64,000 nt of DNA from Actinophytocola sp963825445. GTDB lineage: Bacteria > Actinomycetota > Actinomycetes > Mycobacteriales > Pseudonocardiaceae. Below, piece by piece: positions 41,402-50,081 of the stretch. Numbering within the stretch: position 1 is the first letter of the stretch; every line of letters starts with the position of its first letter. The translations under genes and the position numbers were made by a program. A model generated the notes under the pieces. The model saw only the letters and a program-made list of their open reading frames with translations. It made no database searches and was not told the origin of the DNA. The stretch spans positions 62,001-126,000 of the forward strand of contig CAWGTM010000020.1 of the NCBI GenBank assembly GCA_963825445.1, read 5' to 3'.

Positions 41402-41776
41402 GTGGCGATTCTGACGCTCGGACTGCATCCGAGTGCCGTTGACTACAGCCGTTACCCGGGGCTCGACGAGGCGACCTTGACCGCCCGTATCGAGGCCGGC
41501 GAGGCCACCCTGCGCGACGCCGGGTTCGACATCGTGCCCTGTCAGGTGTCCGCCGATCCCGACGTGGCGGAGGCGACCATCCGTGAACGCGTGGCCGCCA
41601 ACCCCGTTGAGGTGGTGATGATCGGCGCCGGCGTGCGGATGGCGCCCGAGCACACCCTGTTGTTCGAGCGCGTGGTGAACCTGTTGAACGAACTGGTCCC
41701 CGGCATCGTGTTCTGTTTCAACACCTCGCCGGAGACCACTGTGGACGCGTTGCGCCGGTGGGTGCGCCCGGGCTGA
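41402..41776 (+). CDS. Conserved hypothetical protein
   Basis: 124 aa from GTG 41402, with AAAGGGA about eight bases upstream; ATG 41372 is an in-frame alternative. VAILTLGLHPSAVDYSRYPGLDEATLTARIEAGEATLRDAGFDIVPCQVSADPDVAEATIRERVAANPVEVVMIGAGVRMAPEHTLLFERVVNLLNELVPGIVFCFNTSPETTVDALRRWV alternates strands and helices like a flavodoxin or Rossmann-like alpha/beta fold. Similar proteins occur widely in actinomycetes without a known function. It ends 18 bp before the stop of the convergent RND gene. Confidence 0.75.
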   Translation: MAILTLGLHPSAVDYSRYPGLDEATLTARIEAGEATLRDAGFDIVPCQVSADPDVAEATIRERVAANPVEVVMIGAGVRMAPEHTLLFERVVNLLNELVPGIVFCFNTSPETTVDALRRWVRPG

Positions 41777-41794
41777 GCGCACCCACCGCGCGCG

Positions 41795-43870
41795 TCAGTG
41801 TGCTGGTTCCAGGGCCACCTTCGGCAGGCCGCGCTCCAGCCATCGGGGGAGCCACCACGCCCGGGTGCCCAGCAGGCGCATCACGGCCGGCACCACCAGG
41901 CAGCGGATGAGCAGCGCGTCGATGAGCACGGCCACCGCCAGGCCCAGGCCGAACTGACGCAGCATTCGGTCCGGGCTCAGCAGGAACGCTCCGAACACCA
42001 CGATCATGATGGCGCCCGCCGCGGTGATCACGCCGCCCGTGGTGGCCAGTCCCTCGCGCACGGCGGCCGCCGCGTCGCGGGTGCGGCCCCACTCCTCGTG
42101 CATGCGGGACACCAGGAACACCTCGTAGTCCATGGACAGGCCGAACACGATCGCGAAGATCATCACCGGCACGAACGCCTCGATCGGTCCTGTTTGGACA
42201 CCGAACCAGCCGTTCTGGAACACCAGCGTGATCACGCCCAGCGCCGCGCCGATCGACAGCAGGTTCAGCAGCGCCGCCTTCAGGGGGATGAGCACCGAGC
42301 GGAACACGGCCATCAACAGCAGCGCCGACAGGCCGACCACCACCAGGATGAACAACGGCAACCGGTCGCTCACGGCCGTCGCGAAGTCGTCCGCCGCGGC
42401 CGTCGCGCCGCCCACCAGATAGGTGGCGCCCGTGCGATCTTCCAGCGGCGGCAGCACGTCCGACCGCAGGTGCGTGACGAGCGCGTTGGTCGCCTCGTCC
42501 TGCGGCGCGGTCGTGGGGAACACCAGCACCATGCCCAGCGAACCACTCAGCTGCTGCGGCGGGCTCACCCCGGCCACCCCGCGGGCATCGGCCAACGCGT
42601 CGGCAAGAGCGGCCGTGGCGCCATCGTCCCCTTCGGACACCACGACCAGCGGCCCGTTGAAGCCGGGCCCGAAACCGTCGGCCAGCAGGTCGTAGGCCTG
42701 GCGGCTGGTGGTGGTCTCGTCCTCCGTGCCGGCGTCGGCGAACCCCAGGTGCATGCCGAGCGCGGGCGCGGACAACGCGAGCAGCACGGCCAGCGACGCC
42801 ACGAGCACCGGCACCGGCCGTCGGGCGATCACGTCGGCCCAGCGCCGCCAACGGTGGCCGTCGCCGCGGTTCGGTCGCTTCAGGACGGCCTTCTCGACGC
42901 GCCTGCCGAACACCGTGAGCAACGCGGGCAGCAACGTGATCGACGCGATCATGGTGAGCAGCACGGTCAGCGTCACGGCCAGCGCGACACCCTGCAGCGA
43001 GCCGAGTCCGAGCGCGAGCAAACCCAGCAGCGCGATCATCACGGTGCAGCCGGCGAACAGCACCGACCGCCCGGCCGTGCGCAGCGCGGTGGACGCCGCC
43101 TCCTCGCGCGGGAGCCCACGGCGCAGTTCGCCGCGGTACCGGGCGAAGATCAGCAGCGCGTAGTCGATCCCCACGCCCAGGCCGACGAGCATCATGAGCG
43201 GCGGCGCGTAGCTGGGGATGTCGAACACGTTGCTGGCCAACATGATCACGCCGAGCGTGCTGCCCACCGCGAACACCGCGGTGACCAACGGCAGGGCGGC
43301 CGCCAGGAACGAGCCGAACATGAGGACGAGGATCACGAGCGCGGCGAGCAGCCCGGCGCCCTCGGCCGCGCCGCCGGAGGACTCCTCGGCCGCGCGCACT
43401 GGTTCACCGCCGAGTTCGACCCGCAGGCCGCCGCCCTCGCCCGCCTGCGCGGTGTCGATGATCCGGCGGATGTCCTCGGCCGGGATGTCGAGCGACCGCG
43501 CGTCGAGCGCCACGGTCGCGTAGCCGACCGTGCCGTCCCGGGCCAGTGCCGCCGGGTTGTCGTAGGGGCTCTGGACGTTCGCGACGTGCGGCAGTCCGGC
43601 GACGTCGGCCAGCAGGTCCTCGACCGCCGGCCGCTCGGCGGCCAGCCCGTCGGTGTCCTGCAGGACGATCTGCAGGGTGTCGCCGGCCTGCGCGGGCGCG
43701 TGTTCGGCGAAGGCTTCGTTGACCTGCTGGGACTCGGTGCCCGGCAGGGTGTGGTCGTCGTTGTAGGAGGCGCTGACCGCCTGCGCGGCGACGGTGATGC
43801 CGGCCAGCAGGACCAGCCACAGCGCGAGCGCGAGCCAGTGATGGCGTTGGGCCCAGGTGGTTGTGTTCAC
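41795..43870 (-). CDS. MMPL/RND-family transporter
   Basis: 691 aa from GTG 43870. Two repeats, each with one N-terminal membrane segment, an extracytoplasmic loop (residues about 35-165 and 370-500) and a five-segment bundle. Signature stretches: MMLVGLGVGIDYALLIFARYRGELRRGLPREEAASTALRTAGRSVLFAGCTVMIALLGLL in the first half and FAIVFGLSMDYEVFLVSRMHEEWGRTRDAAAAVREGLATTGGVITAAGAIMIVVFGAFL in the second, each with the conserved Asp-Tyr pair. MmpL-type pumps export lipids or drugs. Follows the histidine kinase-response regulator pair (107 bp gap), which probably controls it. Confidence 0.92.
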   Translation of the reverse strand: MNTTTWAQRHHWLALALWLVLLAGITVAAQAVSASYNDDHTLPGTESQQVNEAFAEHAPAQAGDTLQIVLQDTDGLAAERPAVEDLLADVAGLPHVANVQSPYDNPAALARDGTVGYATVALDARSLDIPAEDIRRIIDTAQAGEGGGLRVELGGEPVRAAEESSGGAAEGAGLLAALVILVLMFGSFLAAALPLVTAVFAVGSTLGVIMLASNVFDIPSYAPPLMMLVGLGVGIDYALLIFARYRGELRRGLPREEAASTALRTAGRSVLFAGCTVMIALLGLLALGLGSLQGVALAVTLTVLLTMIASITLLPALLTVFGRRVEKAVLKRPNRGDGHRWRRWADVIARRPVPVLVASLAVLLALSAPALGMHLGFADAGTEDETTTSRQAYDLLADGFGPGFNGPLVVVSEGDDGATAALADALADARGVAGVSPPQQLSGSLGMVLVFPTTAPQDEATNALVTHLRSDVLPPLEDRTGATYLVGGATAAADDFATAVSDRLPLFILVVVGLSALLLMAVFRSVLIPLKAALLNLLSIGAALGVITLVFQNGWFGVQTGPIEAFVPVMIFAIVFGLSMDYEVFLVSRMHEEWGRTRDAAAAVREGLATTGGVITAAGAIMIVVFGAFLLSPDRMLRQFGLGLAVAVLIDALLIRCLVVPAVMRLLGTRAWWLPRWLERGLPKVALEPAH

Positions 43871-43977
43871 GAGGATGAGCCTCGGGCCGCGGTACGCACC
43901 GGATCGTCATGCCGGAGTGGGCACTTCGGCCACAACCGCAGTCGCACCCTAGGGGCGATCCCGTACGCCCGGAGTTG

Positions 43978-44643
43978 CTAGTTCAGCCAGCGCGGCGTGA
44001 TCATGGCCGACTCGTAGGCGAGGATCACCAGCTGCGTGCGGTCGCGGACCGCGAGCTTGGTCATGATGCGGCTGACGTGGGTCTTGGCGGTCGCGGGGCT
44101 CAGGACCAGGCGAGCGGCGATCTCGTCGTTCGACAGGCCCTCGGCCACGAGCGTCATCACCTCGCGTTCGCGGTCGGTGAGCGCGTTCAGCCGCGGGCTG
44201 GGGTCGGGCTGACGCGCGCGACCGGCGAACTCCGCGATCAGCCGGCGGGTGACGGTCGGCGCGAGCAGTGCGTCGCCGCGGGCGACCACGCGGACGCCGT
44301 GGATCAGTTCCGCCGGTTCCGTGTCCTTCACGAGGAAGCCACTCGCACCCGCCCGCAGCGCGCCGTAGACGTAGTCGTCCAGGTCGAACGTCGTCAGGAT
44401 GACCACCCGGACGTCGGCCAGCCGGGGATTGCCCACGATCTGCCGGGTGGCCGCCAGCCCGTCCAGTTCGGGCATGCGCACGTCCATCAGCACCACCGCC
44501 GGCCGCAGCTCGCCAGCCAGCCGGACGGCCTCCGTGCCGTTGCCCGCCTCACCGACCACGGAGATGTCCGGTTCACCGTCCAGAATGGACCGGAAGCCCG
44601 CGCGGACGAGGTTCTGGTCGTCGGCCAGCAGCACGTCGATCAC
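43978..44643 (-). CDS. NarL/FixJ-type response regulator
   Basis: 221 aa from GTG 44643 (GTGA overlap with the kinase stop). Receiver domain 1-120: acidic pocket ADD, phospho-acceptor Asp54 in VVLMDVRMPELDG, Thr in ILTTFDLDDYVYGALRAGASGFLVKDT with the conserved Lys. LuxR helix-turn-helix at 150-210: LTDREREVMTLVAEGLSNDEIAARLVLSPATAKTHVSRIMTKLAVRDRTQLVILAYE. Partner of the kinase encoded immediately upstream; likely target is the RND gene downstream. Confidence 0.95.
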   Translation of the reverse strand: MIDVLLADDQNLVRAGFRSILDGEPDISVVGEAGNGTEAVRLAGELRPAVVLMDVRMPELDGLAATRQIVGNPRLADVRVVILTTFDLDDYVYGALRAGASGFLVKDTEPAELIHGVRVVARGDALLAPTVTRRLIAEFAGRARQPDPSPRLNALTDREREVMTLVAEGLSNDEIAARLVLSPATAKTHVSRIMTKLAVRDRTQLVILAYESAMITPRWLN

Positions 44644-45764
44644 GGGCGCTCTCCCAGCGGCAGTCGGGCCCGGACGCGGAAGCCGCCTTCCGGGCGGGTG
44701 CCGGCGTCCAACTCGCCGCCGAGTGCTCGGGCCCGTTCACGCATGCCGCGGATGCCGGTACCACCCCTCGTCGAGCCGCCCTGACCGTCGTCGTCCACCT
44801 GCACGCACACATCCTCGTCCCGGTAGCCGATCCGTACGACCGCGGTGCCCGCGCCGGCGTGGCGGGCGACGTTCGTCAGCGCCTCCTGCACGATCCGGTA
44901 CGCCGCCAGGTCCACCTCCGGCGGCACCGGCCGCGGCTCGCCCGCCACCTCACCGCGCACCGCCAGACCCGTCGAGCGGGCGCGGTCGAGCAACGCGTCC
45001 AGCCCGCTGAGGCTGGCCGCCGGCTCGAGCGGCGCGTCCTCGTCGACCTGACGCAGCACACCGAGCGTGGCACGCAGCTCCCGCAGCGCCTGCTTGCTGG
45101 TGTCCTTGATGGCGGTCAGCGCCTCCACCGGATCGTCGCCGGGGTCCTTCGTCAGCCGGTGCAGCGCGGCGCTCGCCTGCACGTTGATCAGTGAGATGTT
45201 GTGGCCGAGCACGTCGTGCAGCTCGCGGGCCATGCGCAGCCGCTCGTCCGTGCCCCGCTGCCGGGCTTCCTCGGCCGCGCGGCGTTCGGTCTCGCGCAGG
45301 TAGGCCTTGCGGGTGCGCGCCCCGATCCCCATGGCGATGACCGCCACCGCCCAGCCGGCCAGCAGGAACAGCGAGACGCTGTCGAGGTGCTCGATGGGGC
45401 TGGTCAGCTCGCCGACCGCCGTCCCGGCGCCCGCCACCACCACGGCCGCCACGGCGGCCACCAGGTGTCCGGCGGCGGCCGCGCTGAACAACGCGATCAT
45501 GAACGTCAGCACGATCGGGCTGCCCGCGCCGACCAGTGGGTAGTAGAAACCGCAGGCCAGCAGCGTGTAGGCGAGGACGGTCACCGGGAAGTGGCGGCGC
45601 AGGTAGAGCGCCGAGCACGAGGTGACGAGCAGGACCCAGCCGAGCGCGTTGAGGGTGCCGTCCCCGACGGTCGCCGACCACACGGTCGTGCCGATCACCA
45701 CCACCCCGGTCGCCGCCGCGACCAGCGCGTCCGCGACCCGGCCGTGTGGGAGCCACGTCTCCAT
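44640..45764 (-). CDS. Sensor histidine kinase, HisKA_3 type
   Basis: 374 aa from ATG 45764. The first 150 residues hold about five or six hydrophobic segments with almost no extracellular loop, an intramembrane-sensing layout. The DHp motif is RMARELHDVLGHNISLINVQASAALH (His183), and the ATPase has AYRIVQEALTNVARHAGAGTAVVRIGY (N-box) and DDDGQGGSTRGGTGIRGMRERARALGGEL (G-boxes). Intramembrane-sensing kinases of this group often detect envelope stress or antibiotics. First gene of the leftward kinase-regulator-RND operon. Confidence 0.93.
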   Translation of the reverse strand: METWLPHGRVADALVAAATGVVVIGTTVWSATVGDGTLNALGWVLLVTSCSALYLRRHFPVTVLAYTLLACGFYYPLVGAGSPIVLTFMIALFSAAAAGHLVAAVAAVVVAGAGTAVGELTSPIEHLDSVSLFLLAGWAVAVIAMGIGARTRKAYLRETERRAAEEARQRGTDERLRMARELHDVLGHNISLINVQASAALHRLTKDPGDDPVEALTAIKDTSKQALRELRATLGVLRQVDEDAPLEPAASLSGLDALLDRARSTGLAVRGEVAGEPRPVPPEVDLAAYRIVQEALTNVARHAGAGTAVVRIGYRDEDVCVQVDDDGQGGSTRGGTGIRGMRERARALGGELDAGTRPEGGFRVRARLPLGERP

Positions 45765-45806
45765 GACCGCAGCTTAGGGACGGTGGACGCCTCCGCTCGT
45801 CGGCGT

Positions 45807-45850
45807 GGAGATGTATCTCGCCCAATCGCTCGTCACCTCGGAGATGTATC
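45807..45850. promoter_or_regulatory. Pair of GGAGATGTATC sites upstream of the kinase operon
   Basis: GGAGATGTATC occurs at 45807-45817 and 45840-45850, 33 bp apart (about three helical turns); the first is part of the palindrome GAGAT-GT-ATCTC (45808-45819). They lie in the 160-bp gap between the divergent kinase gene and the gene at 45925, a good position for response-regulator binding. Confidence 0.5.
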
Positions 45851-45924
45851 CCCGGCGTGCAGCCCACCTGCCCACGAGTGCACCGACGCTGGTCGGCCCG
45901 GCCACCACGGGACACGCTCGGGAC

Positions 45925-46653
45925 ATGACCAAGCTGACGCCCGAACAGATCGCCGAGCACGCCCACGCGGCCGGCTTCCGCGGCGAGAACCTGACGACGG
46001 CGGTCGCGGTCGCGCTGGCGGAGTCCGGTGGAAAGACGGACAGCCACAACACCGACGGGCTGGACGACTCCTACGGTCTCTGGCAGATCAACATGTACGG
46101 CACCCTCGGCCCGGACCGCCGTCAGAAGAACGACCTGGACGCCGACCGCGAGCTGTTCGACCCGTCGACCAACGCGGACGCCGCCCACCGGGTGTTCCGC
46201 GAGGACGGCGGCAGCTTCGAGCCGTGGGGCGCCTACACGAACGGCTCCTACCGCCAGTTCCTGGACGAGGCCCGCAGGGCAGTGCGTGCTCAAAAGGACA
46301 GGAAGAGCCCGGCCAAGAAGGACACCGCGCAGGACGGCTTCCAGGTCGACCCCGAGGCGCTGTCCGGTTACGTCCGGATCGCCGGCGCCATGGCCGACGA
46401 CCTGGCCTCCCTCAGCACCCGGCAGCTGCGCGGCGTCCGTGGTCTCGCCGACGACAGTTTCGGCCGGATCGGCAAGGAGACCGGGTTCGCCGCGGCGCTC
46501 GACCGGTTCGGCGAGTCGCTGCAGCGACAGGTGAAGGGAATCGGGTCGAACGCGGACAAGCTGGCCAAATCGGTCTCGGGCAACGCCAGGCACTATCGTG
46601 AACAGGATTCGGAGATCGCCGACGACCTGATGCGGCTGCTCCGAGAGCGCTGA
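45925..46653 (+). CDS. Muramidase/SLT-like domain fused to an EspC-like type VII secretion domain
   Basis: 242 aa from ATG 45925. Residues 1-115 look like a lysozyme/SLT fold: LTTAVAVALAESGGKTDSHN carries a catalytic-type Glu33, followed by DDSYGLWQINMYGTLGPDRR and the family-typical AAHRVFREDGGSFEPWGAYTNGSYRQFL. Residues about 125-140 are a Lys-rich linker. Residues about 142-242 (DGFQVDPEALSGYVRIAGAMADDLASLSTRQL ... ALDRFGESLQRQVKGIGSNADKLAKSVSGNARHYREQDSEIADDLMRLL) are a helical hairpin like the ESX EspC (DUF2580) family. There is no Sec signal. The combination suggests a wall-cutting protein exported or delivered by a type VII system. No ESX gene is adjacent. Confidence 0.7.
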   Translation: MTKLTPEQIAEHAHAAGFRGENLTTAVAVALAESGGKTDSHNTDGLDDSYGLWQINMYGTLGPDRRQKNDLDADRELFDPSTNADAAHRVFREDGGSFEPWGAYTNGSYRQFLDEARRAVRAQKDRKSPAKKDTAQDGFQVDPEALSGYVRIAGAMADDLASLSTRQLRGVRGLADDSFGRIGKETGFAAALDRFGESLQRQVKGIGSNADKLAKSVSGNARHYREQDSEIADDLMRLLRER

Positions 46654-46958
46654 AACCGACCGGCCACGCTGCGCAAGGACTACTACTACTCCACCAGGTG
46701 GCCCACCCGACCTGCGGAAACGTCGAAAGTAGTAGACCAATCGGGCGACAACTGGTATCTGGGAACAGTGCCGGAGCAACCACCGGCACCTCCCGTTCCC
46801 GCCGGTGCCGGTACTCTGAGCTACGTTGCGATGACGCATGGGACATCGCCGTGAGGGCATAAAGTAGCTGGCCAGGCACCGCGAGTGTCGGGAGCGGTTG
46901 GGCGGGAGCGAGGCTCTCGTCAACCCAGTCAGATCCACCGACGAGGTCGACACGGGGG
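46654..46958. other. Gene-free interval with a CTACTACT inverted repeat
   Basis: This 305-bp interval has no convincing ORF. CTACTACT (46680-46687, within ACTACTACTACT) and AGTAGTAG (46728-46735) form an 8-bp inverted repeat with a 40-nt loop after the muramidase-EspC gene, possibly its terminator. CACCGGCACC and GCCGGTGCCGG pair imperfectly near 46778-46810. The remaining 150 bp before the MFS start show no clear promoter. Confidence 0.4.
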
Positions 46959-48200
46959 TTGACGTTGAGCCAACGGGCACCGGGCATGTCCGCCGTTCTG
47001 GCGGTCCCCGAGTTCCGTGCGCTCTGGTTCGCCGAGGCCCAGTCGGTGTTCGGCGACCAGTTGGCCAAGGTCGCGCTCACCATCCTGGTCTACGACCGCA
47101 CAGGCTCCGCACTGCTGGCGGCCATCGTCTACGCGCTCACCTACCTGTCGGCCCTGGTCGGCGGCCTCGGGCTGTCCCAGCTGGCCGACCGGTTCCCGCG
47201 CCGCAAGCTGATGGTGGTGTGCACGGCCGCGCAGGCGGTGCTGGTGGGCGTCATGGCCATCCCGGGCATGCCGATCCTCGTGCTGTGCGCGCTGGTGCTC
47301 GCCGTCGGGCTCGCGCAGGCACCCGCGCTGGCCGCCCAGAACGCGGTCACGCGCGAGATCTTCACCGACGACGAGCTGTACCTGCGCAGCCAGGACCTGC
47401 GCGGCATCACCACGAACACGCTCATGCTGCTCGGCCTGGGCATCGGTGGCCTGCTGGTGGTCGGCATCGGCACCACCTGGGCGCTGTCCATCAACGCGGT
47501 GACGTTCGTGATCAGCTCGTTCCTCGTGCACCGGTTCATCAAGGACCGCCAGGTGGCCGGCAGCAAGGACGACGGCTGGTTCGGCGCGGCCAGGTGGGTG
47601 TTCGGCAACAGTCGGATGCGGGTCCTGATCACGCTGTCCTGGCTGGTCGGCTTCGTGGTCATCCCCGAGGGCCTGGTGGCGCCGCTGGCCGACGAGCTGA
47701 ACGCGCCGTCGGCCGCCATCGGCTGGATGCTGGCCGCCGACCCGCTGGGGTTCGTGGTCGGCACCTACGTGCTGTCCCGGTTCGTGGGCGCGCAGCACCG
47801 CGTCAAGGTCATGGGTGTGCTCGCCACGCTCTCGTGCGCCGCGCTGATCGCGTTCGCACTCGAGCCCGGTGTGGGGTGGGCACTCGCGCTGCTCGCGCTG
47901 GCAGGTGCCTTCGGCGCCTACCAGATCACCGTCAGCGCCACTTTCAACACGCTCGTACCCAACGAGATCCGGGGCGGCGCGTTCGGAGTGATCCGTACGG
48001 GCCTGCGGGTCTCGCAGGGCATCGGCGTGGCGGTGGGTGGCGCTGTCGCCCAGGGCATCGGTTCGGCCAGCAAGACCATCGCATTGGCCGGCGTCCTCGG
48101 TGTCGCGATCGCCATCCCCGCGACCGTGGCGTGGGCTCGACTCAATCGAACGGAGTCAAGCCCCCAGAGGGTTGCCGATCTCAATACTCAGCCTTCGTGA
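46959..48200 (+). CDS. MFS transporter
   Basis: 413 aa if TTG 46959 is the start; ATG 46986 (MSAVLAVPEFRAL) is a plausible alternative, and neither has a strong ribosome site. About 12 membrane segments are visible with the H+-antiporter-type loop GLSQLADRFPRRKLMVV after segment 2. RALWFAEAQSVFGDQLAKVALTILVYDRTGSALLAAIVYALTYL is typical of actinobacterial MFS exporters related to macrolide-efflux types. Substrate unknown. The gene stands alone. Confidence 0.85.
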   Translation: MTLSQRAPGMSAVLAVPEFRALWFAEAQSVFGDQLAKVALTILVYDRTGSALLAAIVYALTYLSALVGGLGLSQLADRFPRRKLMVVCTAAQAVLVGVMAIPGMPILVLCALVLAVGLAQAPALAAQNAVTREIFTDDELYLRSQDLRGITTNTLMLLGLGIGGLLVVGIGTTWALSINAVTFVISSFLVHRFIKDRQVAGSKDDGWFGAARWVFGNSRMRVLITLSWLVGFVVIPEGLVAPLADELNAPSAAIGWMLAADPLGFVVGTYVLSRFVGAQHRVKVMGVLATLSCAALIAFALEPGVGWALALLALAGAFGAYQITVSATFNTLVPNEIRGGAFGVIRTGLRVSQGIGVAVGGAVAQGIGSASKTIALAGVLGVAIAIPATVAWARLNRTESSPQRVADLNTQPS

Positions 48201-48235
48201 CCCAGATCACCGTTACGCTTGGCCGACAGTGGACG

Positions 48236-48390
48236 AGCAACTACGTGCAGGGGTTCACAGCTCACGGTCTGACATCGCGCTTCACCTCCCGCGGGGGAAC
48301 GGGACAGGTACCTGAGGGGTTGGGAGACACACCGAACGACGTGCCGTGGCATGCTACCCGCTCACCACGTGTCTTGGTTTTCGGCACATT
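48236..48390 (+). promoter_or_regulatory. Structured leader before the diguanylate cyclase gene, weakly ydaO-like
   Basis: Within the 232-bp gap, CGCGGGGGAACGGGAC (about 48290-48305), GAGGGGTTGGG (about 48313-48323), CCGAACG (48333-48339) and GCTACCCG (48353-48360) fall in the order of the conserved cores of the ydaO/c-di-AMP riboswitch (GGGGGAACC, GGGGTGAAT, CCGAA, GCTAACCCG). Several core positions differ and I could not fold it. It may simply be an unrelated GC-rich leader. Confidence 0.25.
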
Positions 48391-48432
48391 CGGGGCACAC
48401 TTGCGTGTGACACGGATGGAGGACGCTTGCCC

Positions 48433-49845
48433 ATGAGTTTCACCGCTCACGATGGGCCTGGGCAAGTGTCGCCTGCCGAAAACGGTGACGAGAGCACCGG
48501 AAGCCGGCAGAACGGTCCTGCCCAGGGCCGAATACCTGCTACTTCATCCACAAGTGTGAATGATCAGGACGATTCGCGACAGCGCAGTGGCCTTTTCGTA
48601 GTACACCCCCGGCTGTGGGCGCTGTGGCGGCAACGGACCCGGCTGATCGTCTACATGCTGGCGTGCGACTTCGCGGCGATCACCTGCATCGTCCTCACCA
48701 TCGTCACCTCGGCGGTCCCGCTCGCGTCCGACTGGTACCGCACCGGGGCGCTCGCGCTGTGCTCGGCCGTCCACCTCCAGCTGTCCCGGCGCCAGGAGGA
48801 GCGGGTCCGAAGCCGCAAGCCGACCCTCCACATCGACCTCGTCGGTATCTGGTCGTTCGCGGCGGTCGTGGTGCTGCCCATCCAGCTGGCGCTGCTCAGC
48901 ATCGTGTTGAGCAAGACGCAGCGGTGGTTCGTGGCGCGGCGGCCCCTGAACGTGTTCGTGTTCTCCACGGCGAGCGTGCTGCTGGCCGGCATGGCCACCC
49001 ACGAGCTGCTCGCGTGGTTCGGCACCCGCAGCTGGTCCCAGGTGGACGTGCCGAGTTCGGTCACCGAGTTCGGCATCCTGATCGTCGCGGGGGTCGTGTA
49101 CTTCAGCGCGCAGGCCGTGGTCATCGGTATCGGCGCCATCCTGCTCAGTACCACTCGGCCGACCCTGCGCACGGTGCTCGGGTCCAAGGAGGACAACGAG
49201 CTGGAGGCCGTCACCATCGCCCTCGGCACGGTCGCGGCGATCCTGCTGGTCAACCTGCCGGCGGCACTTGTGATCGTCGTGGTGATCAGTGTCATCGGCA
49301 ACCGAATAGCCGAGGTCCGCCAACTCCAGGTGGACGTGCGCACCGACTCCAAGACCGGTCTGCTCAACATGCGTGGCTGGCGGGAGGTGGCCGAGCGGGA
49401 GATCAACCGGGCGGGGCGCGACACCGTGTCGTGCGCCCTGCTGATGGTCGACCTCGACCACTTCAAGTCGATCAACGACACGTGGGGCCACCCGGCCGGC
49501 GACGACGTGCTCGAGTACGTGGCGCACGCGTTGCGCAGCGCCACCCGGCCGAGCGACGTGATCGGCCGGTTCGGCGGCGAGGAGTTCGTGCTGCTGCTGC
49601 CGGACGCCGACCTGACCGAGGCGAAGGCGGCGGGCGAACGCATCCGGGCGACGATCTCCGGCCTGCACGTCCCCACCACCGACAAGCGCGGCGGCCCGGT
49701 GGCCATCGCCAACCGGACCACGTCGGTGGGGGTGGCGGTGTACCCGGAGCACGCCCACGAGCTGGACGACCTGCTGCAGGCAGCGGACGCGGCCGTGTAC
49801 GAGGCCAAGGAGAACGGCCGAGACCAGGTGTGTCTAGCCGGCTGA
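48433..49845 (+). CDS. Membrane-bound diguanylate cyclase (GGDEF)
   Basis: 470 aa from ATG 48433, GGAGG at 48418-48422. A hydrophilic N-terminus of about 65 residues is followed by six or more membrane spans up to residue 295 with no recognisable sensor domain (MASE-like layout), then a complete GGDEF domain (about 310-470): DSKTGLLNMRGW, LLMVDLDHFKSINDTWGHPAGDDVLE, GGEEF at 381-385 and an intact inhibitory site RPSD five residues before it. It should make c-di-GMP from two GTP and be product-inhibited. The last 33 bp, including the stop, are repeated 229 bp downstream. Confidence 0.93.
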   Translation: MSFTAHDGPGQVSPAENGDESTGSRQNGPAQGRIPATSSTSVNDQDDSRQRSGLFVVHPRLWALWRQRTRLIVYMLACDFAAITCIVLTIVTSAVPLASDWYRTGALALCSAVHLQLSRRQEERVRSRKPTLHIDLVGIWSFAAVVVLPIQLALLSIVLSKTQRWFVARRPLNVFVFSTASVLLAGMATHELLAWFGTRSWSQVDVPSSVTEFGILIVAGVVYFSAQAVVIGIGAILLSTTRPTLRTVLGSKEDNELEAVTIALGTVAAILLVNLPAALVIVVVISVIGNRIAEVRQLQVDVRTDSKTGLLNMRGWREVAEREINRAGRDTVSCALLMVDLDHFKSINDTWGHPAGDDVLEYVAHALRSATRPSDVIGRFGGEEFVLLLPDADLTEAKAAGERIRATISGLHVPTTDKRGGPVAIANRTTSVGVAVYPEHAHELDDLLQAADAAVYEAKENGRDQVCLAG

Positions 49846-50076
49846 GCCCGCCCGGAGACGGCTGGCCTGCTTCCGACCTCGTGCCATTCGCACCCGGCAC
49901 CGCGCGCTGAACCTGCGCTCTCGTGTGCCGGTACCGGGAACATGCGGTCGAGACATGGGGACATGCGTGCGGGAACCGCGATTTCGCGGTCGGGAACCGC
50001 GATCTCGCGGTCGGGAACCGCGATTTCGCGTGTGGGGGCATAGCGGTCGAGAACAGGTGTGTCTAGCCGGCTGAGC
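49815..50076 (+). repeat. 33-bp direct repeats duplicating the 3' end of the GGDEF gene
   Basis: 49815-49847 and 50044-50076 match at 31 of 33 positions (shared core CAGGTGTGTCTAGCCGGCTG plus AGC). The first copy is the 3' end of the cyclase gene including its TGA. The 196 bp between the repeats hold the 21-bp unit array. Together with the following module this accounts for the gene-free stretch 49846-50244. Confidence 0.9.
49965..50027 (+). repeat. Array of three 21-bp tandem units
   Basis: 49965-49985, 49986-50006 and 50007-50027 share GCGGTCGGGAACCGCGATTTC with one to three changes per unit. The unit is the reverse complement of the first unit of the array at 41028-41136, so the two arrays belong to one family in opposite orientation. 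Confidence 0.9.
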
Positions 50077-50081
50077 GTTTC

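Noticed and set aside
40944..41414. 156-aa ORF after module B
   Set aside because: It reads through the 21-bp repeat array with low-complexity Arg/Ser/Pro sequence and no ribosome site; not a supported gene.
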